A DNA stretch of 64,000 nucleotides. Source: Reichenbachiella agariperforans. GTDB taxonomy: Bacteria; Bacteroidota; Bacteroidia; Cytophagales; Cyclobacteriaceae. The notes beneath the pieces were generated by a model. The model was not told where the DNA came from and ran no database searches. It saw only the letters and a list, made by a program, of their open reading frames with translations. Both the position numbers and the translations under genes were made by a program. Below are positions 17,451 to 26,089 of this stretch, piece after piece (position 1 is the stretch's first letter; each line of letters opens with the position of its first letter). The stretch covers positions 1 to 64,000 of the forward strand of contig NZ_FRAA01000005.1 of assembly GCF_900142205.1 (NCBI RefSeq). Reading direction: 5' to 3'.

Positions 17451-19841
17451 TTACTGAGTAGCCTTCTCACTCAGTAATCTTACCTCGACGATTTTAGTCA
17501 TCCATTTTCCTTCTTTGCTTTTGATTTTGACCGTGATCAACTTCTCTTTTCGAATATCAACAGGTATATCGATGGTCAGTATATTCAGGTGCTCCTTACT
17601 TTTGGCATCTAAATCTAGATCAGCGACTTTTTGATCATTGAGATAAATCTCACTCCGACGCAACGGATCTACATCTAAGTACTTAACATACAATGTACTA
17701 GATTCAATCTCTGGATTTTTCATCTGATAGCTAAACCATCCAGTTCCCTCACGATAATGCTCATCATACATATACCCCGTCCAAGTGTCCTGCTGCTGAA
17801 CAAAATGATCTGACTCAGGTTGTTGTTGTCCTGACAGTACGATATCCACCGTCACAGCATCCAGCTGGCGAACTGCCTCTTCTTTTTCAGACATCTTGCG
17901 TTTGATCTCCTCCAATTCATCTTGATTCGCCTGAGGGAAATAAACCATGTACCGAGCGTCATGCAATGTATAAAAAGGTATTAGTTGTAATCCTTGGTTG
18001 TATTTTTCAGGATACAAACCAGTTAATTGAAATTGCAAGGATCTACCCGGTATAGGTGCGACATTTTCCAACAACTGCTCAGTATCACTCAAGAGCATCG
18101 GCATCTCATGAATAGGAATAGTCCGACCACTGGCTATATGCCCTCCTCTACTGTCATCTGCATTCAAACCTGGCATATTTAGATTACTCGTCTTGGCAGC
18201 TAAAACGATAGGCCCGTACAAAAAAGAATAATAGTTAGAACCATCAGGCAGTTGCTCAGTGTGCAACTTCATTGGCATTTTGACAAGTATTTCATCTCCT
18301 TCCTTCCACTCTCGACGCAACGCTAGGTATCCCTGACTCGCATCAAAATCGGTAAACAGAGTCCCATTGATCCATACCTCTAACTCACCATGAATCCACT
18401 CTGGATTTCTAAGTTGTAAGGTGAAATCTCCCTTAGCAACAGAGGCGATTGTCAATTTGGTTTCTGCCTCTTGAGGAAAATTATTCTCCTGAAATATTTT
18501 CACTCCTCTCTCTTTCCACTCGACCTCCGACGGAATGAAAAGATTGACATACAGTGCTTCCTTAGTGTGTGCATAAATCATCTCTCCATATTTCGCATGA
18601 TTTTCTATCCCCGAACCTACGCAACACCAAAAACTAGTTTGTGGCTGGGAATAGACTCTATAATGTCCCGGTCTCATCTGTGTAAAATAAACCAAACCAC
18701 CTGTTTCGGGATTTTGGGAGGACAAAATGTGATTGTAAAGCGCTCGTTCGTAGTAGTCTATATAATCCGCATTGGGCGAATCTTGATAGAGCGAGCGAGT
18801 CAAACGAAGCATATTGTAGGTGTTGCATGTTTCTGGCCCTTGCGTACCTTGTATCATTCGATTAAAATCATCTGAGGGATGAAAATGCTCATAGGCACTA
18901 TTACCCCCTATAGAGACCGAGCGATCATTCACTACCTGCTCCCAAAAAAAGCGCGCTGCACGAGTCCAACTGCTGTCCCCATTGATCTCCGCCACTCGTT
19001 GAAAACCAATCACCTTGGGTATCTGCGTATTGGCATGCATACCCGTCAGATGGTCTTCACCTTTGATGAGTGGGGCTAAAAGTACCTGATGTGAAAATTG
19101 CTTGGCTAGTTTCAGATATTTCTTATCTCCTGTGATCGCTGCTACATCTGCAAAAGTTTCATTAAGTCCCCCATGCTCACTGACCAACATGTCTTGTATT
19201 TGTTCATCACTGAGTTGTGAGACTACTTCAATCATCCAGTCGGTCATGTTGATCAGCATACCTTTGGCTTCTATACTGCCCGTATAGAGATAGGCATCTC
19301 TCAGACCTGCGTAAGTCTTATGGATGTTGTACAAAGGAACCCAACGATCATTGAGACCAAAAGCTCCCGCCCTGATATTGCCTTGCGCTATTTCTTTCCA
19401 GATTACCTTTCCATCTGGTACCCCTCCGATATAGCCATTGTTATTGGCTTGCTGACAAGCGTTGAGTTCAGTCAGCATAAAGTCTAATCTGTTCTTTATC
19501 TCCTGATCACCCGTAGATGCATACATCTGTGATAGTGCACTCAAATAATGCCCACCTATATGACCGTCCAAGCCCGTATTTTCCCAATTGGTATAATTCT
19601 CGGCCTTTGGCTTCAATCCTGCCTCTCTTAGAAAGGGAGCCAAAAGTCGATCCGCATTCAGTTCCAGCAAATATTGCTTGTCTAATTCTTGTGCATGCAA
19701 AAATGGACTCTCCAACAATCGAACATCCTCTAATGAGAAATATTCCAATTTTTGAATTGCCTTGGACTGAGTAGATGGCGTGCAGGACCAAAAGGTTACC
19801 CATACAGCAGTCATGCATAGTAGTGTTTTCATGTCTTTCAT
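17451..19841 (-). CDS. GH127-like beta-L-arabinofuranosidase family lipoprotein (DUF1680)
   Basis: 796 residues. The N-terminus is a lipoprotein signal (LLCMTAVWVTFWSC), so the enzyme should be on a membrane surface. The GH127 catalytic elements are visible: GPETCNTYNMLRLT holds the Glu and first Cys, and SFWCCVGSGIENHAKYGEM holds the paired Cys; in known GH127 enzymes three Cys bind zinc and one is the nucleophile. An alpha-barrel domain (about 30-420) is followed by beta-sandwich domains, plus an extra C-terminal domain of about 130 residues (GWFSYQMKNPEIE onward). Likely substrate is plant or algal arabinan-type glycan, but related families (GH121, GH146) have similar residues. No SusC/SusD pair is present. 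Confidence 0.8.
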   Translation of the reverse strand: MKDMKTLLCMTAVWVTFWSCTPSTQSKAIQKLEYFSLEDVRLLESPFLHAQELDKQYLLELNADRLLAPFLREAGLKPKAENYTNWENTGLDGHIGGHYLSALSQMYASTGDQEIKNRLDFMLTELNACQQANNNGYIGGVPDGKVIWKEIAQGNIRAGAFGLNDRWVPLYNIHKTYAGLRDAYLYTGSIEAKGMLINMTDWMIEVVSQLSDEQIQDMLVSEHGGLNETFADVAAITGDKKYLKLAKQFSHQVLLAPLIKGEDHLTGMHANTQIPKVIGFQRVAEINGDSSWTRAARFFWEQVVNDRSVSIGGNSAYEHFHPSDDFNRMIQGTQGPETCNTYNMLRLTRSLYQDSPNADYIDYYERALYNHILSSQNPETGGLVYFTQMRPGHYRVYSQPQTSFWCCVGSGIENHAKYGEMIYAHTKEALYVNLFIPSEVEWKERGVKIFQENNFPQEAETKLTIASVAKGDFTLQLRNPEWIHGELEVWINGTLFTDFDASQGYLALRREWKEGDEILVKMPMKLHTEQLPDGSNYYSFLYGPIVLAAKTSNLNMPGLNADDSRGGHIASGRTIPIHEMPMLLSDTEQLLENVAPIPGRSLQFQLTGLYPEKYNQGLQLIPFYTLHDARYMVYFPQANQDELEEIKRKMSEKEEAVRQLDAVTVDIVLSGQQQPESDHFVQQQDTWTGYMYDEHYREGTGWFSYQMKNPEIESSTLYVKYLDVDPLRRSEIYLNDQKVADLDLDAKSKEHLNILTIDIPVDIRKEKLITVKIKSKEGKWMTKIVEVRLLSEKATQ

Positions 19842-19867
19842 TCATCCAATGTTTAGCCGAATTAACA

Positions 19868-19886
19868 AAGTGTAATCTATACACTT
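19868..19886. promoter_or_regulatory. Inverted repeat upstream of the GH127-like gene
   Basis: AAGTGTA (19868-19874), 5-base spacer, TACACTT (19880-19886), a perfect 7-bp inverted repeat 27-45 bases upstream of the start at 19841. The position fits an operator near the promoter. The regulator is unknown. Confidence 0.35.
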
Positions 19887-19961
19887 CATTCGATATGAAA
19901 AATCAAATACACTATAATTCTATTTTTATCATCAAGTAAACCAGCAGCAATCTATGGTGGG

Positions 19962-21416
19962 TTATTTAGGTTCTATGGTGACAATCACTCTTTTGTATCT
20001 GGTCAGGGCAGGTTCGCCCCTGTCCGTTACTTTGACTATAAAGTGGGCTGTTTGTGATTGCTCTACGACTGGAGCTGTAAAATACGCCATGTGAACATTC
20101 TCAGCGCCATTGACTGGAATCAACTTCTGGTAACTACCTGCCTCGGGATAGTTAAACCAATGAAAACTGAAACTATCCCCGTCAGGGTCTGTCGTATCGA
20201 AAGCATCCAAAGTGAATCCCTCTCCTGACTTGACCGTTAACCGATCTTCATGAGTCAACACGGGAACAGGTGGATGATTGGCCTCACCGTAGGTCGATAG
20301 ACACCAGTCCATACGTGCTGCAAAATCATTCTGAAAATCATCTCTCCATCGCCAAAGTGTCACTTTGAAATCCTCAAAAGTCACAGCTCCTTGCTTAATT
20401 GTACGCCCAAACTCATTGGGAACATGAGCTGTATATTTATCATTGGCATTGGTCCATATCTCTCTGGTCTCAGGAGCGATCTTTACGATCGAGCTCCCCT
20501 CTTTTACCTTCGAAAAATCAGGAAGATACAGTTCGTAGCGACCTCCCCACGCCCCCCACTCTGGGTGCTCGGCATCATTGAGTCCATTGGCTATCAGAGA
20601 AAGAAACGCTGGTGTATCCCCTTCCACGCCCCAAGCCACATCAGGATAAATAGCACCAAGTGCTCCATGGTTTTGCTGAAGGTTCTCTGCTATCCATTCG
20701 TTGCTAATCGTCGTGTGATCGACTCCACTCATATAACTGGCATTGATACCGGTCCAAGTCGCACTACCATAGTCATCACCAGGGCTCACGATGTAAAATA
20801 AGTCTGGAAAGGTGTTTCTAATCCAGATTCCACTATCATCCTGATCCGATATCGTATAGACTCTCAGTTTGGAAACCAGTCTGGCAAGTTCCTTTTCAGA
20901 CTTGGTCTGTTTCATTTTGAACAAGGCCTGTGCCAGTGTATTGACACCACCCCAGGTAGAGATCCAAAGTGGTCGATCGTCTTTCTCCTCTAACACCTTG
21001 ATAATCCATTCCGACCCTTCCGAATCCATCCCCTTGCCTACGCCTTTCATGCCATACTTGGGCAAACCACTTTTGACCAACGATGAGAGATGTTTAGCTT
21101 CTGGAAAACCCGCTTCGTGTTTAAGAAGGTTGGGCTGCACCTTAGCATAAGCCTCTATGACCTTATCAATAGATTTCGGACTCACCTTCGTAGTGTACCA
21201 ACAGGACGTTGTGGCAATGATTCCTTGTATATCAACCTGATTAGCATACAAAAGCAGACGTACCAGAGACTGCGTATCATCTGGGTCAGCCTCTATATCC
21301 GTCAGGACAATGACTCGGTTCTTGTGGGCGTCCTTGGCGGAAAGCACAGATGATGCCGCGAGAGACAGATACACTGTAAGTGAAAAGACAACTCCTAATT
21401 TCAGATAATTTTTCAT
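19962..21416 (-). CDS. DUF1593 nucleoside-hydrolase-like exported protein
   Basis: 484 residues with a signal peptide ending near SSVLSAKD. The N-terminal domain (about 30-330) has the nucleoside-hydrolase Asp cluster VLTDIEADPDDTQSLVRLLL, which normally binds Ca and ribose; STWGGVNTLAQAL is a further conserved part. The C-terminal part (about 360-484) is an immunoglobulin-like beta domain with DAFDTTDPDGDSFSFHW. Members of this family often occur in plant or algal polysaccharide clusters; the substrate is not established. It lies 120 bases upstream of the GH127-like gene on the same strand, and a LacI-type operator candidate lies about 200 bases further upstream. Confidence 0.8.
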   Translation of the reverse strand: MKNYLKLGVVFSLTVYLSLAASSVLSAKDAHKNRVIVLTDIEADPDDTQSLVRLLLYANQVDIQGIIATTSCWYTTKVSPKSIDKVIEAYAKVQPNLLKHEAGFPEAKHLSSLVKSGLPKYGMKGVGKGMDSEGSEWIIKVLEEKDDRPLWISTWGGVNTLAQALFKMKQTKSEKELARLVSKLRVYTISDQDDSGIWIRNTFPDLFYIVSPGDDYGSATWTGINASYMSGVDHTTISNEWIAENLQQNHGALGAIYPDVAWGVEGDTPAFLSLIANGLNDAEHPEWGAWGGRYELYLPDFSKVKEGSSIVKIAPETREIWTNANDKYTAHVPNEFGRTIKQGAVTFEDFKVTLWRWRDDFQNDFAARMDWCLSTYGEANHPPVPVLTHEDRLTVKSGEGFTLDAFDTTDPDGDSFSFHWFNYPEAGSYQKLIPVNGAENVHMAYFTAPVVEQSQTAHFIVKVTDRGEPALTRYKRVIVTIEPK

Positions 21417-21958
21417 GTCATGCTTGGTTTACATCGCCTCAGGCGACAAATTTTCTTTCGTTAAATAATATAGATCAGTCACAAATGCCATGTTTTGAAC
21501 ACTCAACATAGAGTGGTATTTTTTTCTAACATGTCATTTTCATTTTGACCAAAGAACAAATTTTATATAAATTTTTCATTCTCTCCACAAATCATCACAA
21601 TAATTACGCAATCGATTGTTGTTAACGCTAACAATTCAAATAGAACAATACTTTTGAGTGAATCTCAACATGGGCTCTAGGATGGATTGAAGATATGTCT
21701 TTGGAGACCTGCCCGATAGTTATTTTCCACTGAACATCAATTGCTTAACCTCCTAAACGGGGAGATAAACTACATAGAAAAGCAGCGCGTTGGTATCTAC
21801 TAACAGTGCTCCTGTTGAAATCAAATTATACCTTCTCTCCAACTATCCCCTTTGAGGGAATTATAGGGATGTAAGATGACATCACATAGAGAAACAAATT
21901 ATACAGGAAAGGCTTGAAAGAGGATGGAAATCTTAGTTTTACGATATACTTGAAGTTA
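21417..21958. other. Long intergenic region with regulatory elements
   Basis: A 542-bp divergent gap between the DUF1593 protein gene (-) and the ArfB-like gene (+). No convincing ORF or RNA gene was found. It holds a small hairpin TCGCC-TCA-GGCGA at 21434-21446, just in front of the DUF1593 ATG, a LacI-type operator candidate at 21619-21634 and AT-rich DNA. Nothing else was recognised. Confidence 0.6.
21619..21634. promoter_or_regulatory. LacI-family operator candidate
   Basis: TTGTTAACGCTAACAA is a 16-bp palindrome with one mismatch and the central CG pair typical of LacI-family operators such as those built on TGTTAACGTTAACA. It is 203 bases upstream of the DUF1593 start. The carbohydrate-related genes downstream (DUF1593, GH127-like) are the kind that such repressors control. 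No LacI regulator is encoded in this window. Confidence 0.5.
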
Positions 21959-22366
21959 ATGAGTCACCGAATCACCATATCACGGATCAAGCCCGAAATC
22001 AAGGTAACCACTGCTCGCAGTAGGGGTCCAGGTGGACAGCACGTCAATAAGGTAGAATCGAAAGTCATGCTAAGGTTTAATGTATTGGAGTCCACAGGTC
22101 TGACAGAAGCAGAAAAACAGCGTCTTCTTTACAAAATGAAGGGGCAACTCACCAAAGACGGTGTGTTGATCATCGTGGCAGAGAGCCACAAGTCTCAACT
22201 GAAAAACAAGGAACTGGTCTTTAGCAAACTGGAACAAATGTTGAAGCAAGCCTTACATATCCCCAAGGCTAGGCGAAAAACCAAACCTTCTAAATCATCC
22301 ATCAACAAACGAATCCAATCCAAAAAGCAACAGGGTGAAAAGAAAAAGTGGAGACAAAAGCCTTAG
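21959..22366 (+). CDS. arfB: Peptidyl-tRNA hydrolase ArfB-like ribosome rescue factor
   Basis: 135 residues from the ATG at 21959; the frame reaches back to 21914, but the shorter start fits the family. The class I release factor motif GGQ is present in RSRGPGGQHVNKVESKVML (about 20-38), and the C-terminus is a basic tail rich in Lys and Arg (KARRKTKPSKSSINKRIQSK). Together these define ArfB/YaeJ-type proteins, which enter the empty mRNA channel of stalled ribosomes with the tail and release the peptide with GGQ. There is no codon-recognition domain. It is alone on its strand, followed by the palindromes at 22549. Confidence 0.9.
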   Translation: MSHRITISRIKPEIKVTTARSRGPGGQHVNKVESKVMLRFNVLESTGLTEAEKQRLLYKMKGQLTKDGVLIIVAESHKSQLKNKELVFSKLEQMLKQALHIPKARRKTKPSKSSINKRIQSKKQQGEKKKWRQKP

Positions 22367-22548
22367 CCTAATTTGAGATACTCAACAAAATGGCTTCTGG
22401 AATGGAAAGGACAAGATTTGGAGTAGTAACCTATTTGGTTTATTCCATTATTTTGAATGTATGAATGTTATACATTCTTCTCCTTTGTACAACCTAATTT
22501 TCGTAATAAGTCTCCTCCTTTTCCACTCTCCCTGATATTAAGCCCCCA

Positions 22549-22593
22549 ATCACAAGCATTATATGCAACCATATTGCATATAATGCTTGTGAT
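22549..22593. promoter_or_regulatory. Large perfect palindrome, Zur/Fur-type operator candidate
   Basis: Arms 22549-22568 and 22574-22593 are perfectly complementary over 20 bp around the 5-base spacer CCATA. The centre reads TGCAACCATATTGCA. It lies 39 bases upstream of the MerC-protein ATG and is followed 2 bases later by a second palindrome with the same core. The short spacer and symmetric core suit a dimeric regulator. It could also form a strong hairpin in the mRNA, for example as a terminator for the upstream ArfB gene. Confidence 0.65.
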
Positions 22594-22595
22594 GA

Positions 22596-22624
22596 TTATT
22601 ATTGCAACTATGTTGCAATAATAA
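22596..22624. promoter_or_regulatory. Second palindrome with the same core, operator candidate
   Basis: TTATTATTGCAA (22596-22607), spacer CTATG, TTGCAATAATAA (22613-22624): a perfect 12-bp inverted repeat. Its centre TGCAACTATGTTGCA differs from that of the neighbouring palindrome at only two positions, one on each side of the centre, so both fit TGCAACYATRTTGCA. It ends 7 bases before the ATG at 22632, so a bound protein would block transcription or the start of translation. Confidence 0.65.
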
Positions 22625-22631
22625 GTTTAAT

Positions 22632-23006
22632 ATGAAACAATATTTGATAGGAATCCACGCGGACTGGATAGGATTGATCGCTTCGTTTGTATGTGCCTTG
22701 CATTGTCTACTGATGCCTGTTGCGCTTAGTCTAGCGCCCATGTTGGCTGGGTACATGAACCATCCCGCACTAGAGGCAATTATGATTGGTATCAGTGTGG
22801 TTATCGCTAGCTACGCCATAGGGAGAGGATATTATTCACGTCACAGGCGTCTGTTGCCTGTGGTGATTCTATGCACCAGCTTTTTGCTAATTACTATGGG
22901 TAGATTCTCTAGTGATGCGCATGTAGAAGTATGGATGACTTCCAGTGGAGCATTTCTCATCGCAGTAGCGCATGCGATCAATTGGAAGATGTTGAACCTG
23001 AATTAA
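22632..23006 (+). CDS. MerC-domain membrane protein
   Basis: 124 residues from the ATG at 22632; the longer frame from a TTG runs through the palindrome and is not likely. Four hydrophobic segments fill most of the protein. The MerC hallmark is present at the end of the first helix, [14 protein letters not shown], with the Cys-x-x-His-Cys metal-binding arrangement. MerC proteins of the mer operon move Hg(II) inward; members outside mer operons are thought to handle other metals. There are no other mer genes here. It starts the cluster with the two COG0523 GTPases, so zinc or another divalent metal is a better guess. Confidence 0.85.
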   Translation: MKQYLIGIHADWIGLIASFVCALHCLLMPVALSLAPMLAGYMNHPALEAIMIGISVVIASYAIGRGYYSRHRRLLPVVILCTSFLLITMGRFSSDAHVEVWMTSSGAFLIAVAHAINWKMLNLN

Positions 23007-23038
23007 GCAATTTAAATCTACAGCATAACGCTTACTCC

Positions 23039-24262
23039 ATGAATTTCATGACCAAAACAAGAAAGCTACCCGTCACTGTGTTGAGCGGTTTTTTGGGTGC
23101 TGGCAAAACGACGTTGCTCAACCACCTACTCAACAACCGTCAAGGGCTCAAAGTGGCTGTGATCGTCAATGACATGAGCGAAATCAATATCGACGAGAAG
23201 CTCATTGCCAATGGGACCCAACTCTCACGAACGGATGAAAAACTCGTAGAGATGAGCAACGGTTGCATCTGCTGTACCCTGAGAGAAGACCTGATGGTAG
23301 AGGTCGAAAAACTGGCGAAGATGAAGAAGTTTGACTACCTACTGGTGGAGAGCACGGGCATATCCGAGCCGATTCCGGTAGCTCAGACCTTTTCGTTTGC
23401 GACGGGCGATGAACTGTATGATCTCACGCAGTTTAGCCGCCTGGATATGATGGTGACTGTCGTCGATGCGTTCAACTTCTTCACAGACTTTGGCAGTGCC
23501 GATACCTTGCTGGCTCGTGACATGACCGACGATGCGCAGGACGATCGGTCGATTGTCAATTTGCTGACGGATCAGGTGGAGTTTGCCAACGTCATCGTGC
23601 TGAACAAAACCGACCTGGTGGATGACACACAACTGGGTATGCTGGAGCGGTTGTTGATTAAGCTCAACCCCACGGCGCAAATAATCAGGGCGCACGAAGG
23701 AAAAGTCGACCCCAAGCGAATACTCAACACACGGCTATTTGACTATGCAGAGGCTGAGCAGTCGGCAGGTTGGCAAAAGGAACTGGAGTTGGCGCAGAAA
23801 GGCATCGGTCACAGCCCCGAAACAGAGGCATATGGGATTGGCTCCTTTGTCTATAGCAATGCGCGCCCGTTTCATCCCGAGCGCTTTTTGGACTATGTGA
23901 GCCAGCGATTTCCGACAAGTATCGTTCGTAGCAAAGGCATCTTCTGGATCGCCTCCAGGGCCGATCATGCCATCCTATGGAGTCAGGCGGGCGGTTCTCT
24001 GAAGGCCGAGATCTATGGACGCTGGTGGGTGAGTGTGCCCCTGAGTCAGCGCGCAGTGAGTCAGGCTTACATGGACAACCAGGAGCACATCCAAGCCAAA
24101 TGGGACAAACGCTGGGGCGATCGATTGAACGAACTGGTATTCATCGGTCAGGACATGGATGAGGCAGCCATTCGATCCGAATTGGACAACTGCCTGTTGA
24201 CCGAGTCCGAACAAGCAGCTTGGGAGGACGGTTGGGATTTTGACGACTCATGGCCCATCTAA
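23039..24262 (+). CDS. COG0523 (CobW/ZigA-like) metal GTPase, first copy
   Basis: 407 residues from ATG 23039 (ATG 23048 is also possible). The frame upstream overlaps the MerC gene and is not used. Walker A is [14 protein letters not shown]; the family metal motif C-x-C-C is [12 protein letters not shown]; the base-recognition motif is VLNKTDLVD. These GTPases deliver metal, usually zinc, to client enzymes in the cytoplasm. The C-terminal domain from about 290 ([20 protein letters not shown]) and the acidic end [13 protein letters not shown] are typical of the ZigA/YciC type, often induced by zinc starvation. It begins 32 bases after the MerC gene and probably shares its promoter. Confidence 0.9.
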   Translation: MNFMTKTRKLPVTVLSGFLGAGKTTLLNHLLNNRQGLKVAVIVNDMSEINIDEKLIANGTQLSRTDEKLVEMSNGCICCTLREDLMVEVEKLAKMKKFDYLLVESTGISEPIPVAQTFSFATGDELYDLTQFSRLDMMVTVVDAFNFFTDFGSADTLLARDMTDDAQDDRSIVNLLTDQVEFANVIVLNKTDLVDDTQLGMLERLLIKLNPTAQIIRAHEGKVDPKRILNTRLFDYAEAEQSAGWQKELELAQKGIGHSPETEAYGIGSFVYSNARPFHPERFLDYVSQRFPTSIVRSKGIFWIASRADHAILWSQAGGSLKAEIYGRWWVSVPLSQRAVSQAYMDNQEHIQAKWDKRWGDRLNELVFIGQDMDEAAIRSELDNCLLTESEQAAWEDGWDFDDSWPI

Positions 24263-24421
24263 TGGACGCAACTCCTATACAAACCTATGCAACCTTAGGC
24301 AAGAGACTCGCGGCTTGTCTCTCAGCTATGCATGTAGTAAAGGAGAACAAATGCAAGGTCAATCTTGGTCTGAAGACTACAACCTAAACCTTAGAATCAC
24401 ACGAAGTTTTGTAGTTTAGAT

Positions 24422-25396
24422 ATGAATAGAATACCCGTACACCTCATCACAGGCTTCCTCGGCAGTGGTAAAACGACTTTCCTCAATCGCTTCATCAAGG
24501 AGCGACTGCCCGAAAGAATACTCGTCATAGAGAACGAATGTGGCCAAACCAATGTCGACGGTGCTTTGGTGATGGACGGTGTGGAAGAAATCATAGAGCT
24601 GAGTGCGGGCTGCCTGTGCTGCTCGCTCTCCGATGGTTTGCTCGACATACTCTATGAGGCCAGCAAAAGGAAAGAGCAGTATGATCGATTGGTGATTGAA
24701 ACCACCGGTATCGCTGACCCTAGTTCGATCATTCAGGTGTTTTTGCAAGATCCACGCGTCGAAAAAGTATTTGACCTACAGCAAGTCATCTGCCTCGCTG
24801 ATGCGAGTCAACTGCAATCCTGGCTCGATGAGGCGGAAGAAGCCCTGCGGCAAATCGCCCTGGCAGACAGTGTGCTCATCAATAAAACAGACAAGGTATC
24901 GGACAGCACCCGATCAGAGGTGGAATCGATCGTCCGAGGGATCAACCCCCATGCGCGGGTCTTCGCGGGCCACAACGGCAACTTTCCCATTGATGAGATT
25001 TTGGATACAGGGACTACCAAACCCAAGACCGTTGAGTCTCCACAGGTGTCGTCCCACCATCATCACCAGCATGAAGTGCAACAACACAACAGCCACAAGA
25101 TCACGACCTTTACCCTAACCTTCCCCTACCCTCTGGATCTCAACAACCTCTCGTTGGAACTCAACCGGATCGTCAACCTGTACCACGACCAAGTCTATCG
25201 TGTCAAAGGGTATATCGCCATTCCCAACTACCCCAACCGCGTCATTCTACAATCTGCCAGAAGTACGTTTGTCGCAACGGACGGGAGCCCTTGGGAGTCA
25301 AGCATTGAGCGCACGGGCAAACTGGTGTTTATTGGTAGGGACCTGAACAAGCAGGTTTTTGAGAGGATGTTTAACAGATACATGGTTACTGACTAG
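24422..25396 (+). CDS. COG0523 (CobW-like) metal GTPase, second copy
   Basis: 324 residues. Walker A is TGFLGSGKTTFLNR, switch region ENECGQTNVDGALV, metal motif AGCLCCSLSDGLL, guanine motif LINKTDKVSD. A His-rich linker at about 218-234, HHHHQHEVQQHNSH, lies between the GTPase domain and the C-terminal CobW domain and should bind several metal ions. This is a different subfamily from the first copy, being shorter and having the His linker inside. A gap of 159 bases separates the two, so it may have its own promoter. Client enzyme unknown; zinc is the most likely metal from context. Confidence 0.9.
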   Translation: MNRIPVHLITGFLGSGKTTFLNRFIKERLPERILVIENECGQTNVDGALVMDGVEEIIELSAGCLCCSLSDGLLDILYEASKRKEQYDRLVIETTGIADPSSIIQVFLQDPRVEKVFDLQQVICLADASQLQSWLDEAEEALRQIALADSVLINKTDKVSDSTRSEVESIVRGINPHARVFAGHNGNFPIDEILDTGTTKPKTVESPQVSSHHHHQHEVQQHNSHKITTFTLTFPYPLDLNNLSLELNRIVNLYHDQVYRVKGYIAIPNYPNRVILQSARSTFVATDGSPWESSIERTGKLVFIGRDLNKQVFERMFNRYMVTD

Positions 25397-25433
25397 TCAG
25401 GAAATTATAGAGACAGCGCCACTTGGTGCTTGA

Positions 25434-25462
25434 TATATAGTCATTGAAGGAGTCACTATATA
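25434..25462. repeat. 8-bp inverted repeat before the redox operon
   Basis: TATATAGT (25434-25441) and ACTATATA (25455-25462) with 13 bases between. It lies 38 bases past the second COG0523 gene. The low GC makes it a poor terminator stem; it may be an operator or chance. Confidence 0.25.
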
Positions 25463-25573
25463 CAAATAGTATTTTAATCCCTATAAAGGAACCAATTCAT
25501 AGATAGTCATGTTGTAGTTGAGATTGTCATAACTTAGTGATGATTATGATTGTACTACCTCCAACGATTGACT

Positions 25574-26089
25574 ATGAAAAAACACTACACGCAAAAGGCA
25601 CTGATGTGTCTGATTTTGGTAACCTCCCTCCTGACGCTATCGCAGCATAGCACAGCTCAGTCTACGCTTCGAATAGAACTCAAAGAAATCAATGGGGAGT
25701 ATTATACCCTAGACGACCTGAAAGGCAGTGAACTGACTGTTGTAGATTTTTGGGCTACTTGGTGCAAACCCTGTGTCAAATCCATCCCCAAGCTAGTAGA
25801 ACTATCGCATCAGTATGAGAAGGAAGAAGTAGCCTTCGTCGGGATCAACGTCGACAGTCCCCGAAATCTGGCCAAGGTCCGACCCTTTTCCAAATCCCTC
25901 AAAATAGACTATCCTGTACTGCTAGATACCGATCAGGCACTTTACAATGAACTACTGGTATCTGTCCTTCCTACGGTGTTGATCCTTGATAGTGAAGGGA
26001 AAGTACTCTTTACTCATGAGGGCTATACGCATGGTGATGAGGAGTACTTAAAAAAGAAAATCAACGAACTGCTGGAAGAGAATGAATAG
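25574..26089 (+). CDS. TlpA/ResA-like thioredoxin-fold protein, exported
   Basis: 171 residues from the ATG at 25574, selected because it begins a signal peptide (MKKHYTQKALMCLILVTSLL, ending STAQS). The thioredoxin active site is WCKPC in VVDFWATWCKPCVKSIPKL (about 55). A cis-Pro follows in LLVSVLPTVLILD. This is the TlpA/ResA type of periplasmic thiol-disulfide reductase or cytochrome-c maturation protein. The last 8 bases overlap the start of the DUF6029-like gene, a sign of translational coupling; that gene and a redoxin with a T9SS domain follow. Confidence 0.85.
   Translation: MKKHYTQKALMCLILVTSLLTLSQHSTAQSTLRIELKEINGEYYTLDDLKGSELTVVDFWATWCKPCVKSIPKLVELSHQYEKEEVAFVGINVDSPRNLAKVRPFSKSLKIDYPVLLDTDQALYNELLVSVLPTVLILDSEGKVLFTHEGYTHGDEEYLKKKINELLEENE

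Noticed and set aside
24280-24294. Possible third copy of the TGCAAC core before the second COG0523 gene
   Set aside because: Only the left half matches; the right half is not TTGCA. Too weak to call an operator.
24302-24322. Hairpin AGAGAC / GTCTCT between the two COG0523 genes
   Set aside because: Six bp stem with a 9-base loop and no T-run; could be chance.
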